Positions 34,262 through 47,169 of a stretch of DNA of 64,000 nt are shown here, piece by piece. Position 1 is the first letter of the stretch; each line of letters begins with the position of its first letter. Source of the stretch: Phragmites australis (taxonomy: Eukaryota; Streptophyta; Magnoliopsida; Poales; Poaceae); NCBI RefSeq assembly GCF_958298935.1, contig NC_084924.1, forward strand, positions 26,509,819-26,573,818, read 5' to 3'. Under the pieces are notes generated by a model. It was not told where the DNA came from, ran no database searches, and saw only the letters and a program-made list of their open reading frames with translations. The position numbers and the translations under genes are program-made.

Positions 34262-36207
34262 TGTAGGACTGAGATAAGCGACTAGAGGAGAGGGGGTGAA
34301 TAGGCACCTTACATATTTCTTGCGAAATAGATGACCTACTACTTGTTCACCCAACGCTCCTCAAAAACACACAAACAGAAGCATAAACTTTAGAGAGATA
34401 AAGCGAGAAAGAAAGTTCCAAGGAAACATGACTTCAAGGATGGAATATGAACCACAGGCTCTATTCAAAACCATTTCATATGTCTTTTTGCACAAAAGCT
34501 TAAAACTTGAATAAAGAACAAAGCAAAAAGACAGTCACCGAAAGAAGCAATTCTCAAAGTTGATGGTCTAGAGGCAAGGGGATTCGAGACCTTCTCAAAT
34601 ACATAAGTATATGAATGTTTATGCCTCTAGCAATGAGAAGAATTACTTCACAAAGGTGAAAAACTACAGCTCAAAAAGAAAAATAAAAACACAGCTGAAA
34701 AAGAAAAACTTGCAAAGGAACCAATAGAAAGATACTAGAAGGAGGAGAATTCAAGCATATGCTAAAACATAAACTTCATTACTCAAAGATATCAGCCCTA
34801 TTTTAGATGGATTAAAAAGTTATTTCTCTCACAAAAGCTCTAGTCTATTACAAAGACTAAGCCTATCATCTTCTCTCCTCTAAAACCTAACACTAGGCTC
34901 TAAAATAGCTGACTCAACCTCTCACTACAACCCTACCCCTCTATTTATAAGCCTAGAGAGGTGTCTTGGCTCTTAAGTTTTCTTGTTCCCATAATACCCC
35001 TTGCCGGTATTGTACTCCTACTTACCACCAGGGTATTTTGGTCCATTCTTCTCTCCATCCATCAAATGGCCATGACTTATTCATGACTTAGTTTCACCTT
35101 GATGTAAGCTTGATGATGATGCCATGTGACCCTCCAGTCCTCCCGCGGTTTTGTGGCCAAAAACCACAAAACCCTAGTACTCTTTTCAAAGTGTGACTAG
35201 CTATCACTTGCTTAGCCTAAAGCAGGTGCTCTGATATCGACGCGTGTACTCTGTCTTGCGATCTTGATCGCCAACAAGTCTCTCCCGCTCCTGATCTCTT
35301 GGGTCGCCTTGTCACTTGCACCGGCATCCCCTTCTCTTGATTTTGTCAATACAACGTCTTCATCCTTCTCCATCCATGCTTTGCTTGACCTCAACATGTA
35401 CCACTAAGATCACCTTTGACTCCGCCCAACCTTCTTGATCGTCTGGCACAAAGTCTCCCGCTTGGCTCCGATCATCCCGCTGTCGATTGCCAAGTTGCAT
35501 ATCTCACCTGCACACCATGAAACAAGCAAACATGTTTCTTCCACTCCAAAACCATCTCCAAGTTAGCTAAAAAAATCATCAAATGAAAGCACATCATGCA
35601 GGAATCATTAACATCAGATGTTTCGATGTGTTATGCTCCTGAACACCAGACCATCTGGTGAGTTCAACTTTATTTGTGCACAGAAAATTTGTTCTTTGCA
35701 AGAAAAGCTCCGGTGAACTCATTTCCATCATCGGATCATCCGGAAAGTTCATATGCACCAGACTCTTATTTGCAACCTCTCTACAAGAATTTGTTCGATG
35801 AATAGTCCAGTGTGCACAAGGCATAAGCATCGGACCTTCCGGTGCCTTCATCTCCACCTGACTTGCTTCTACACCCACTCTGCAAGAATTAGTCCAGTGA
35901 CGTTGCTTGCCCTCACCGGACCATCAGGTGCACTACTCTCACTGTTCTTTCTGCGCTAAAATACTCCGGTAGTGCTATCTTCACCTTAACACCAAACAAC
36001 CTGATAAGTGTAAAATCCTAAGCACCGCATGATCCGGTGAGGTAATTTTCCCTGGACTTACACCAACTCCATTATACTTTCCAACAATAGTTGGGCATAA
36101 GCAAAATAATGCATAAACACACTCATGCCAACCAAGTTCCACTCAAGACCAACGTTGTCAATGACTCATCACAAACAAACCAAGACATATCTCAACTTAG
36201 TTTCTCA
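34262..36207 (-). repeat. 5' LTR of Copia 2
   Basis: TG...CA ends and homology to 13416-15374. In minus orientation a TATAAATA box lies at 34942-34949. The repeated CCGGT-type motifs (35640-36040) match those of the left LTR. ATACC follows at 36208. Confidence 0.88.
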
Positions 36208-38321
36208 ATACCACATGCTCAAATCTCTATATCATGTTGCTACAAAATTATGGCATCATCTTTTATCATTGTTGCATAAGACCATTATCAATTTTTGTAA
36301 AGCAATTATCATGATCATTATCCCAAAGCAAGGCTAAGCATCGTCTACCCTTTCATAACCCAAAACCAAACCATAGCTTCAAGGATGATAAGGGGAACTA
36401 GGATAAAACCTAACTCTTAGGAATTCCAGACCAAATTATAAGCATGCATGTTTGTAAAGCAAAATATTTGTAAAATTAGGATAGATATATTCAAGAACAC
36501 AACTTGCCTTCACTATACTCAGTTGGGTCTTCAAAGTCTTGATTCTGTAGTCCTTCTAGCTCATCCGGAACATTGGCGTCTACTTGCAAACATACGCGAA
36601 AGGCAACACATCAACACTAAGATCCAAAAAGAACTAAATAACACACAGCAAACATCATTACATACAAGATCACATTTTCTCGGACAATCTAGCGAAAGAA
36701 CCAATCAAAATAGAGCTATGGTTAATAGGTTATGATTTTCTAAAGATCAAAATATGACTAAAAAGATTAACTACAGACGCAATAATGTTGTTAGGATTTT
36801 TTTTAGAAATTTTTTGGAGTCATCTATGATTTTCTGTGATTTTTAAGATTTTTCTAGAATTTCCTAGCATTTATTTCAATTTTAAATCTATATAAAACTA
36901 TTAAACATAACTGAATACGCATATAAAACATTATTAAAAATGATTTTACTTATTATTATTATTTGAATTATTTTTGCACACATCTATTTATTATGTAATA
37001 TATAATATTTATGACATCAACACAGCATATAAACAAATAAGGAAGAAAAGAACCGTTGACTAGGCATGCTAACTCAGCTTCTGTTATGACATGGCACGAG
37101 ACGTCGGACATATGTGCTTCCATGGCTGCCATGTGGACATGCTGACTAGGTTTAAGTAATGCTGATTGTGTAAGAACGAAGGGGTACGGGGTGATCTAAT
37201 CCTAGCCGTTCCAACCCAATCGAACATCTAAGGATACTCAGCTCCTCTTCTCCGAGCAGCATGGCGGCGAGAGCGGCAGCTGTGGTGGTGCATCGCTGGC
37301 GATGGCCACAACAGCACCACAGTGCCCTAATCTTGATGACGAGTGGCAGAACAGGTGCACATGATTTCGAGGAACTCACCTAGACTCACGCTGATGCTCA
37401 GGGAAGCCTCTATCTAGGTCGGCGGTAGTACGTGATGGCGATGCTCCTTGGTCAGCGTCGTGGGTAGTGCTTCGATGTCAATTGGTGGTTGATCTCAGCT
37501 CGGGAAGCTTCCTTGTGCTCCTGCTATGCTGATGAACCCTTCGATAGTGGCAATCGAGCTGCAGTGACCAAGATTGAGGGCGGCGTCATTCTTCATCGGC
37601 GTCGGTGATGACAAGGCTATGTGGTGGCCCTAGAGCTTTAAACTGGCGGCTAGCTTTGGGGTGCTCTAGAGGAGGGGTCTCAGTTGCTTTATATACTTGG
37701 AAGAGATATAGCTTGTGAGGGGCTCAGACTCGATTTGAACAGCGACGGTGGTGGCTCAAACTCGATTTGAAACCAACTTGTTAGAGATAAAGCGATCCTA
37801 GGCTGTGTTCTTCACGTCTCGTTTGATGGTGAGCTTCTAGAAGTTTTCCTCCTTTGTATGCGCGTCGAACTTGTCCAATTCCCCATGGCTAGCTCGAACT
37901 TCACCTTGGTGGCACAGCTCGGCGGTGCGAGAGGGAGAGTGAGGGTGAGCTGGAGGAAGAAGACGGTTGAGTGAGCTGGCTAACGAGATGGGCTGCGGCC
38001 TAGGGAAACAAAGAGAGAGGAGGGGAAGAGAGACGGCTAGGCCGGGTTAGAGAGAAAAAGAGAGAAGGAAGGGAGATATGCTTCTGCCTGTTTAACTTGG
38101 AAAGTTTTTCTTTTTTCTTTTCCCCCAATTCTATATTTCTCTTGTATATGTAAATGTATATATATACTTATATAGTATATATACTATATACATTTTTATA
38201 TTAGCTCACATAAACAACCAAACAATATATTACACACACACATATATATATTCTTTTATAAGAAAATATCCCTTAATATATATATGTGTACTTATACATA
38301 TAACACATATACTCGTTGTAG
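36208..38321. other. Unclassified repeat-like sequence, continuation of the 12490-13415 block; no gene seen
   Basis: An AT-rich stretch (36780-37010) with runs such as TTTTTAGAAATTTTTTGG is followed by a GC-richer part (37080-38040) with no sustained reading frame. On the minus strand the GC-rich part resembles the 5' leader of long Gypsy LTRs, but I could not find both ends. 38127-38315 is a TA-rich microsatellite-like tract. Confidence 0.35.
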
Positions 38322-39876
38322 TGAAAATGACCCTATCAGGTCATGATTGTGATTTGGTAATTAATGAGAATATAGTCATTGGGACTAACATGTTTATCAA
38401 GAATATATGTTAGTAGGTCTCATGGATGCAATATATAAAGAAGCCACTGAAGCCGGGACAAAGTTTGATTGAATTGGAAAAGTCCTAGAGAATAAAACTT
38501 GTTCTCACCGAATGGTCCAGTACAGAGAAGTTTGTACTCATTGGAGCATTTTCAGAGGCTATTAGCTTCATCGGATAGTCCAGTGTTAGGACTTTATACA
38601 CACCGGAGTATTCCTCCCGGGTGGGTTATACTCACCGGATGGTCCGGTGATGGGAGCAAAAGCACACCAAGGTATCTAACATAAGAGTTGATCTTAGAAG
38701 GAAACTGAAGTTAAGTACACCAGATGATTCAGTGTTAGAAGAGTAAGTACACTAGAGCATTTAAAAAAGTGTATGAGAATTCCTAGAAGATGATGTTGTA
38801 CACACCAGAAGGTCTAGCGATGAAGGAATAACAACACCGGAGTATTTTCTAGAAGTGAAGAGATTGGCTCGGTCAGGCTCAAGTTTACTCACCGGATAGT
38901 CTGGTGATGGAAGTGAAGAATACACCAGACAATCCGATGTTCAGAATGTATTTGAGTGGGGTTCCGACAGCTAGTATCCACTGTTGTACACACCTGATGG
39001 TTCAGTGCTTGTACTATTGTTGTCACAGGATTATCTGATGTTCACATTAAAGTTGAACCGTTGGAGCAATGACTCGTTGGCGGGTTTGAGACTATATATA
39101 CCCACCCACTCACTCATTTGAAGATACTGGAGTCCAGAGAAGTCCAAACACACTTGAGAAGACATCGAAGCCATCAAAGTGCTTAAATTGTTTATCTAAG
39201 GCGATTAAGCACACCATTAGAGAGTAATTAGTGCTTATAGGCCTAGAGAGAAGTGTTGCTAGGTGCTGTAAGCTAGAGAGTGGATTAAGGAGTGATCCAA
39301 CCCGTGTACCGAGAGATACACCAACACCTTGGAGTCTTTGTGACTCGCCGGTAACTTGTTGATCCTCCAACTTGGTGTGAAGTGGCAGCGAGAAGATTGT
39401 GCGGGGACACGGAGATCCTTGTATTTATGATTAAAGATCTGAAGTGAAGAAGGCGCAGTAACTGGAAGAGAGTGAGACCTTGCCATCATGGGTTGGTGGC
39501 TCATCGTGCTTGAGGTCTTGTCTTGGTGACTTGGTAGCTCAAGAGCTGTGACCGGAAGAGACTTGGCGATCGGGAGCGTATCCTTTGTGGAGCTCCAACA
39601 TGGACTAGGGTGGCTCGTGTGCCACTGATACCACAGGATAAAAATCGCTTGTGCCGAGTTTGTCTCTCTAACTTATTTATGTTTTTGCATTTACATATTT
39701 ACAATTTACCTTGCTAGAGTAGGTTTCAATCCTCTTGAGCGGCAGAGTAGACATAGTAGATAAACGTAGAACACTTTTAGATAGAAATTGAGATAGATTT
39801 ATCTTGTGAAGTTTTTAGAGCCATTAGTTTCTAAGTGTCCTAATTCATCCCCCCTTAGGACATCACCATTCGTCAC
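38322..39876 (+). repeat. Copia-type solo LTR with an array of CCGG palindromic motifs
   Basis: It starts TGAAAATGACCC and ends near CCCCCCTTAGGACATCACC then GTCACA, a layout I know from grass Copia LTRs. A TATATATA box lies at 39093-39100. About ten degenerate copies of CACCGGATGGTCCGGTG occur between 38505 and 39030. No primer site or coding region follows, so it is probably a solo LTR. I found no target duplication, so the exact ends are uncertain. Confidence 0.6.
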
Positions 39877-39886
39877 AACTTGACAT

Positions 39887-39920
39887 ATGTATATATGCAT
39901 ATATATATATATATATATAC
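39887..39920. repeat. (TA)n microsatellite
   Basis: An almost uninterrupted AT/TA run between the solo LTR and the CACTA element. Confidence 0.85.
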
Positions 39921-42016
39921 ATTTAGGGTTTTGTTTTTGATTTTCCAAACTTTTTATTCTTTTATAAAAGTTTTTTTCTTGTGTTTTAGAATTTGGGCTA
40001 TTACAATATCCATGGTTAATTTGAGCTGGATACTACTAAAAACTTTTCTCCCTAGTTCCTGTGCATCTCCAAGCCACCAAGCACGTTGGATGTGTCTTAG
40101 AACATACCTTTAAATTGGAGACATGACCTCATATCACTACTATAGAAACCCCCTTCACTGCCAGCTCCAAAAACCCTTCACTGCAGGTTTTGGAGCCGAG
40201 AGTGGGTAACGGGAAATGATAGTCGGGGACTATCACTGTCGGCTCCGTGGACCGACAGTGAAAGGGGTTATCGCTACCAGCTGAAGGATTCGGCCAACAG
40301 TGATGCCCTAGGTATCACTGCTGGCTGGTGATTTCAGCCAGCAGTGATTCCCAAGGGAATCACTGCTGGCCCAGCCGGCAATGTTGTGCCTCCCCCTTTC
40401 TACTCTGACCCTGTCCTCCCTCTCTCTCTCATTGATCTCTCCGTCTCTCTCCCACTCAATACATGCATACAATGAGACATATGTAATGTAAATCAATAAT
40501 AAAGACACCTTTATTAATACAAAGTAATTCATATCACACATATATACATAATAGAATGCATACACATATAATATTGTAATTGAGTACATTATGACCACAT
40601 TTAACAAAAAGATGTCACATCTTACGAAGCAAAGTAGACATAAAGGTACTAACAATTGACATATTGATCTTACAAGTCACATCATCTTACATAGCAAAAT
40701 AAGGATGATTACAACTAGAACTAGGATTATAACATCTTTACACGTGACATCATACTTCTTATTTTCTAAGTTAGCCAATTTTAATTCGGCTTGGATGATT
40801 TTACTGTTGTATGCTACAATAACTTCATGTTTGGACTTGTATCTCTTGTAACATGCTCATTTGAATCCATTAACTTGTGTGTAGCATTCGTCCCAACTGG
40901 AGAATACTCCACTTTGCCGACCACGATGAACAACATATCATGTCATAACAGTCCTAAATTTCAAAGAATATGCAAAAGTGATATACTACAAACCACACTA
41001 ATGCTCTCTGACCTAGTATTGCATTGGATATCCAAACCAACTAGTATTTCAAAAGCATGGATATTATACCACATATCAAAATACAAGAGAATATTCAAGA
41101 GTATTCATTATATATGATCTTCAGATAAAAAGACAACAAGCCATAAAGGACAATATCTCTCATCATGTATACAGAAAGTAATGGACAACATGAACATAAT
41201 TTGTGTAAACGTGCTCTCAGATTTTGAGTACCAATTGACCTCAGAACTGTTAAAGTTCTACTCCCTAATTGTTCTAGTGAATACATCATAGACAGGGCAA
41301 TATTTCTAAGATTTCAGCTAGCAATTAGAACCTGATCTAGTTCTTCAAAATCTAAGACATCATCATGGACATGACTGCTATGCCAACAAAGTGCACAAAC
41401 TCTGAATAGAAAAAAATAAGAAAATACCGAGGTAGGAGAACTAAATATCAGTTTGCAAAATAACTGCTTAGAGAAGCTAACATAACAATTTACCAAGTAA
41501 CAACTATATTAGACAGACTTTGAACTCATAGTAGCACACATTCAGGGATCAATTTAACATTTATTGCATCGGATAGCCAAACCAACATGGGTTTCTCAGT
41601 GTATAGGTACAGAACTGAACATACAGCAAGTAACATCCAAATCTATGTTAGTGTACTCAGAAATCAAGTCCACATCACAGAGCATAAAGCACATGTAACC
41701 TAATGTCCAGATTAAATGAGTAGGGAGGGAAGTGATGATAAAATTCACCTTTGCTCTATCGGTCGGTGAGGCGGGCGGGTGCGGACGACAGAGGCACTAG
41801 CGGGACGGGGGACAGTGGTGTTGGGGATAGGGACGGCGGCCTCCGGGACGGGGACGATTGGGCTCCAGGGATGGCAGTGTTGGGGAGGATGTGGCGGGAG
41901 GCATTTCGGCGCGGAGGGCATATGCCGGGAAAAAATTTCTAAGTTCAGAGGTGGATGTCGAGCAATTATATAGGGGAAAGCTTTTACTGCTAGCTCAAAA
42001 TGAGCACTGGCAGTGA

Positions 42017-42430
42017 AAGAGTACCTTCACTCCCAGCTCAATAGGACGATCGACAGTGAAACTACTTCACTGCAGGCATAATAAGTCCATCGACAGTAAA
42101 AGTAGTTTTACTGTCGGTCCAATATGTCTACCGTCAGTGAAACCTCTTTCACTGTTGGTACCGCGAAGTGCAAAAAATTTGTTTTAGTTTCACGTGTGCC
42201 CAGAGAATCGAACCCACGACCTGCACGAAGTAAGAATGAACAAACCGCTTGGCTACTCAAGAGTTTTCGATTGAGTTTGTACTATCTATATTTATTAACA
42301 TTCTGTTGACTTAAAATCCTAATACATATTTATTTAAATTTGAAAGAGTACCTTCACTGCCAGCTCAATAGGAGGACCGACAGTAAAACTACTTTCACTG
42401 CTAGCTTAATAAATCCATCGGTGGGGTGCA
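42017..42430. repeat. Internal subterminal-type repeat block of the CACTA, partly duplicated
   Basis: The segment starting GAAAGAGTACCTTCACT at 42017 recurs at 42342 and keeps the order CAGCTCAATAGGA, CGACAGT, ACTAC, CACTGC. Such motifs normally sit only near CACTA ends, so this block may mark the end of a second, nested or fused CACTA. Confidence 0.6.
42204..42255 (-). other. tRNA-like Pol III A and B boxes inside the CACTA
   Basis: On the minus strand TAGCCAAGCGG (42255-42245) fits the A-box consensus TRGYNNARNNG fully. GGTTCGATTCT (42214-42204) fits the B box at 10 of 11 positions. Their spacing of 30 bp is normal for tRNA-type promoters. The flanking arms do not fold into a convincing cloverleaf, so this is a tRNA-like or SINE-like relic and not a tRNA gene. 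Confidence 0.5.
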
Positions 42431-42556
42431 AAAAATTTATTTTAGTTTCGCGCTCTCACAGAGAAATTGAAGCTTCCATAACAAAAGTGAGGTATAATTG
42501 CATCTAATACAAATTCATACATAGTAATTAATACAATTTAGCTACTTTGTCTTAAC

Positions 42557-42617
42557 GATTCACCCTTCATTATGATCACAGCATACATAGGAAGATTCAC
42601 CCTTCATTATGATCACA
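42557..42617. repeat. 24-bp direct repeat in the CACTA
   Basis: GATTCACCCTTCATTATGAT and the following CACA occur at 42557 and 42594, a 37-bp step. Confidence 0.85.
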
Positions 42618-43065
42618 AAAAGTAACTTTTGAAACTCTCTTTTATTGGTGAAGTTTCGCTCCCCATCGCGCAACATCTGCTCCAGATCATCAATGTTGAC
42701 GTTGGCCAACATCTCCTCTAGATCCTCATCGGCTAACGTATCTTGGGTAGGAGGCATATTGATGTATTTGTCGATCAGCATATCGGTGCACATGTCTTCA
42801 TCTTCTCTTCCAATGTATTGCCCTTCTTGTACGATCTCAACTTCACCTTGCTCGGTCCAATGGGTATAGCCAGGCATATAACCCCTTGTATTAAGTGGGA
42901 ATGTATCTGGTGGGTGGTGGAGTACTACTTCTTATTCTTGCAATCGACACATGGACAACACATGTATTGAGACTGTGTATTTGACTTGTGTGCTGCGGAT
43001 GCTACCAGGAAACCCTTCACGCCGTTCTTGTACAGGCTCACATCGTACATCCATTTTCTGTCCAT
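42560..43065 (-). pseudogene. CACTA transposase-associated domain (PF13963-like) remnant
   Basis: After an acceptor-like TTGTAG, ATG at 43065 opens a frame with RKWMYD, YKNGVKGFLVAS and CCPCVDCKNKK, the pattern of the zinc-binding domain at the N-terminus of En/Spm transposases (WMYD, then CPC, then CKN). It hits a TAG. The continuation MPGYTHWTEQGE (from 42877) is in a different frame, followed by an acidic tail (TDMLIDKYINMPP, LEEMLANVNIDDLEQML). The catalytic transposase domain is absent. Confidence 0.8.
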
Positions 43066-44235
43066 CTACAATTATATCATTATTGTAAATCCAAATTTAA
43101 AATATCTAGAAGATTTTGCGATCACTAACAAATAAATTATCTCGCCATCTCCTACTAGCAATTGACCTAGGTTGGAGGAGCCGCATTTTGTATGATTTCG
43201 CATCTACTTACGATGAGTATTTGTTTGTACCATCTCTAGAATTTTTCTTTATTATTCAACTATTATCTAGGACTCCTTAAGGAAAAATGAAAAATAAATA
43301 TGCCCATTCTTAAAGTTTATATATTGGAGGTTGCTAATTAAATAAAATATAAAAATACAATTGGATCTTGCTACACATATAAATGTCATGGCTAATTTTT
43401 CTAATTCATTAAAAATAAACATGTTCATACCAAAAGTTTCTATATTGTAGACTTTGAAATTTATTCTTATGGTTAATTAGTATCAACATTGAAGATTTGC
43501 TTAGGTCTCTAGAGGGATAAGATCAACTTTGGTTTTTCAGATAATATTGTGAGTTAAAATGCTAAATATATGATTAATCTTAGGGATTTTAACTTACTTG
43601 AGCTCAAGAGGCTCCTGCTAGAAACTTGCTTGTTGTTGGGGAAAAATCTAGAGTTTACTTGTCATAAAAAATGAAGAAAGGGCAAATGAGCAAATAGAGA
43701 GGAAAGAAGGGATTTTGTTTGGATAGCTAGAAAGAGCTCATCTAGACCTCCTTCTTGACCAAAATTGAGCTTGAGTGGTGGAGGAATCAATACGAGAGAA
43801 GAGATGAAGTAGTTATTGCTATAGGAGATTTTGTGAGGGAGAGAGTATTGAAATGGCTCTGCTAGCTCGAGGTAGAAGAAGGTGATGAAGAGGAGGATAT
43901 CACTGCCGACTTATATAATCCACCGGCAGTGATGTAGAGATATCACTGCCAGTTAATAGATTAAGCCAGTATTGATGAGGTGTGGATGCATCACTGTCGG
44001 CTCAATCCATCAGCCGGCAGTGATGACCCTTATCACCGCCGATTCATAAGTCACGATGGCTGATTCTTTCCGTACGGCTAATGAACCGACAGTGATATCC
44101 TATCACTGTCAAACTATGAGGAACCGACAGTAATAGATCGACATATAAACTCAATTCTGTAGTAGTGGAACATGCTTTGATCACTAATGTATTATTTATA
44201 AGAGATGTAAGTATCCGTGTGGAATCTGAGACTTA

Positions 44236-44553
44236 GGGCTCGTTTGGCAGGGCTCCAGATTCTCTTAGAAACGTTTCGGTTTCAGATTCTTCCTGGAAAC
44301 GTTTCTCTGGTGAATCACCTTCAATTTTCTGAAAACGTTTGGCAGGGATTCTGGATTCGGATTCTTGAAGAAAAATGACCTGAGTGATTCTAGAAACGGG
44401 TGAAACACCATTTTAGGTGATTCTCCTCGTAGTGTTAAAAATGAGAAACGTTTCAGGTGATTCAAGGTGAAACGTTTCACGTTTTAGTGCGTTTGGCAGG
44501 GATTCTAGAGAATCACCAGAGAATCTGAAACTTTCTTGTAACCAAACGGGACC
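44236..44553. mobile_element. Tourist-like MITE (PIF/Harbinger), 318 bp
   Basis: The left end GGGCTCGTTTGG and the right end, reverse complement GGTCCCGTTTGG, form terminal inverted repeats. TTA lies on both sides (44233-44235 and 44554-44556), the usual PIF/Harbinger target duplication. The inside is non-coding, with repeated GAAACGTTTC palindromes. Confidence 0.88.
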
Positions 44554-44556
44554 TTA

Positions 44557-47169
44557 AACTCAGCTAGACATGATTCTTAACCAACCGACTAACCGAGCAT
44601 CAATTTGGTGCATTCGTTGCCAAATTACAAGGTTGACCAGTGAACTTGCGTTCTAAGATGGGCTCTTCTTGGTATAGGTTAAGGAGTATAATGAAAGGTC
44701 CCCATTAGTCCAGCAAGGTACCTTAATAGCCCATCATTAAGCCTTAAGCACTACAGTCACAAGGGCATGGCGCTAATAAAATGTGTACTCAAGTGTGCCG
44801 ATCTCATTGATTAGCAAGTCCGACACAAATAATTGTAGCACGCAGATGCCGAAAAATTGCTGATTTGCCACTCTTAATAAACATCAATTACTTGCTGAGG
44901 CTAACATATGAGTCAACATGAGTCTATGCAACTGGATCTGAATGATAAATTAGCTATCACTCTATATTAAAAACAGTAAATATGCAAATCTCTCTGCAGG
45001 TGCCCGGGCTCTAGCTAGCTCATTTAGGACAAGCTCTTCATTCGATCGATGCATTCATTTCATATACTAGATGGGAGAGATGAGCCATAAAACGAAGTGA
45101 TTGCAGCTTGTGTACTGTACCTTTTCTGTGACACTATAGAAGTAGAATAAATTATCTTCACGTTTGTGATGAGCATTATCACACGTAGGCCATGCTATGT
45201 GCCCAGTCAAATCCGAGTTTCTTCTTCCAGATACCTATGCAATTTTTTTACAAATTTTAGCTACTCCAAATTAAAGTTGCAGATCGAGACGCTTAAGATC
45301 GATCGTCTAGGACTTGGCATGCCCTAATTTCCGATAGGCTGTTCACTCTAAACAATGGGTCAAGTGCGTGCATCAGCGCATGCGTCAATAACGCCCCGGG
45401 GAACGGAACGGATCACATCGATCTTCTAGGCTAGCTCCCCATCAATCTGGAATATATCAACAACATATCACTCGTGAGGTAATGACCACGGCACGGACTC
45501 CCGCTTATCACACCTAACTAGGAAAAAGCGCTAATCTGGAAGTAAACGGATTATCGAAAGCAAATTTTAGAAAACTTGTTCTACGAAAGATCCTCTCCCC
45601 TATACGACATGTGTTTATTTACTCTTTCTTCTCTTCAGTCTAATCATTAAATTACGTGATGGATGATATGATAGGATCTTACAACGGTCTTTCTAGATAG
45701 AATTTTATAGAATTTGCTTCCAATTATCTCACGTTTGCACAAGAGGAATGCGTGGACACTTGTCTTCTCACAAGTATTACAGTGACTACGACAATGGCCA
45801 CATCAAATGTTGGGCGAAAACTGAACTAAGCAAGATTTAATGAGAAGTTAATTACCACTATCAAATGGCATGCGACAACCACTTAACAGCAAGGTGCAAT
45901 GTGTAACTTGTCTTCTCACAATGTGTAAATACCACTAGTTCCTCAATGGATCCAAAATCTAGGCAAATGTTGTGAAAAAAGAGGGAGTATTTTGTTTCCT
46001 TCCACCGGCCATGCCTTGCTCTTGTTGCAACTGGCAGTGGGAAAGACGAGGGAAAACAGGGTAGAAAAGGCCGAGAAAAAAAAAATCTGCTAAGTATGTG
46101 GTTTATTACTAGAACTTTTTAGATTAGAATACATGAAAAGGCATAATTTTGAAGGCTGGTATTAGTGTGAAACCACACCTATTTAGAGATAAGTATGCGT
46201 GTGGATGGCATCACTCAAGTGTGCGGGCGTACATGGTGAAATGTCAAATGTTACTATTCTAAAAAAATCCCCAAGATTTTTATTTTTTTAATCAGGGGAG
46301 TCATGCATCCAACTTTTTAGTATCAGCTCAGTCGAATTTGCTTAGTACGAAAAGACAAGTACTTACTGAATATTGCAGTTCACTATATACTATTTTATCT
46401 TTTTTTCTTATCTTGGAACTGAAACTGTGTTTGCCTTGGAATTATGTAGAGATATAACATTATGTTGCAAATGAAGTTGTGTCTGTCCTTGGAATCCTGC
46501 AGAGATGTAACAAACGCTGGTCTGCAAAAATTCCATGTTTTTTTTTTGTTTTCGACACTCTTGAAATTAGTAGCAAAATAGTAAATAAAATATTTAAACG
46601 TATTTACCCATATGTTCCGTGCCAAAATCAATGTTTTCAGGTTCGGATCTGGATTTTCCAAACCGGCACATGAACGTGTCTAGGAAAATCTAGGAACCAC
46701 TTCCCTAATTCTTCTCAGATCACACATGAACGCGCTTTTAGCTGCCCACTTCAATATCAAAATATGCCCGTGGAAGAATAATGTAATCGACATGGGTTTC
46801 CTTGAACTTGAAGCTATTCTGACTCTTATAGTTGGGTCTACAGTCTGCTGCAAGTACTAATTGCCTATCATACCCAAGCACTACTTAGAGCTTAGAGCGT
46901 GCTAGTCTTGAGCTATTTAAGCATAATCCTTCACTAGGTATGGGACCTAAGCAAGCAGAGTAGCAACCCACTCATCACTCTCACTTGTGATTAACAAAAT
47001 CTCTGGGACCTGCAAAGATAGCACCTGAATCTGAACTGCCTCTATTTGCATTGCCCAATTGGCTCCCATAGCATTCTTTTCTACTCCCTACCCTTCCCAT
47101 TAGATTGCAACATTGCTCAAGGTCATCGCAGGTGAATCTAAGCTCATAATATCCTGGAACGAGACAATC
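44557..47169. other. Intergenic region and promoter side of the LAZY-type gene; no gene seen
   Basis: No convincing reading frame on either strand. A TATA-like CTATTTAAGC lies at 46912-46921, about 250 bp before the start codon, and could be the core promoter of the downstream gene. The sequence is otherwise unremarkable. Confidence 0.45.

Larger units (their letters stand above)
13416..36207 (-). mobile_element. Ty1/Copia retrotransposon 2, minus strand, interrupted by the Tat Gypsy element
   Basis: LTRs are at 13416-15374 and 34262-36207. Both start TGTAGGACTGAGATA, end TTTCTCA and share most of their length with visible divergence (many differences in the first 100 bp), so the insertion is old. 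The target duplication is ATACT/ATACC, 4 of 5 bases. A polypurine tract lies at 15375 and a Met-tRNA primer site at 34248-34259. The internal region is 15375-19306 plus 33450-34261, split by the Gypsy at 19307-33449. Reverse transcriptase is absent: integrase sequence is fused directly to RNase H at about 17300. The element is non-autonomous. Confidence 0.9.
40135..44167 (-). mobile_element. CACTA (En/Spm-type) DNA transposon, non-autonomous, with transposase-gene remnant
   Basis: The left end is CACTACTATAGAAA and the right end is the reverse complement of CACTACTACAGAAT, the classic CACTA terminal inverted repeat. Subterminal arrays of TCACTGCCAGCT / ACCGACAGTGA-type motifs in both orientations fill about 40150-40390 and 43890-44130. 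A further internal block is at 41985-42430. The only coding trace is a decayed transposase-associated domain at 42560-43065. The three bases beside the ends are TAT and GAA, so no target duplication can be shown. Confidence 0.82.

Noticed and set aside
42190..42270. A tRNA gene on the minus strand
   Set aside because: The A and B boxes fit, but the T stem and acceptor stem do not pair, so I call it only tRNA-like.
40132..44170. A 3-bp target duplication for the CACTA element
   Set aside because: The bases next to the two ends are TAT and GAA, which do not match.
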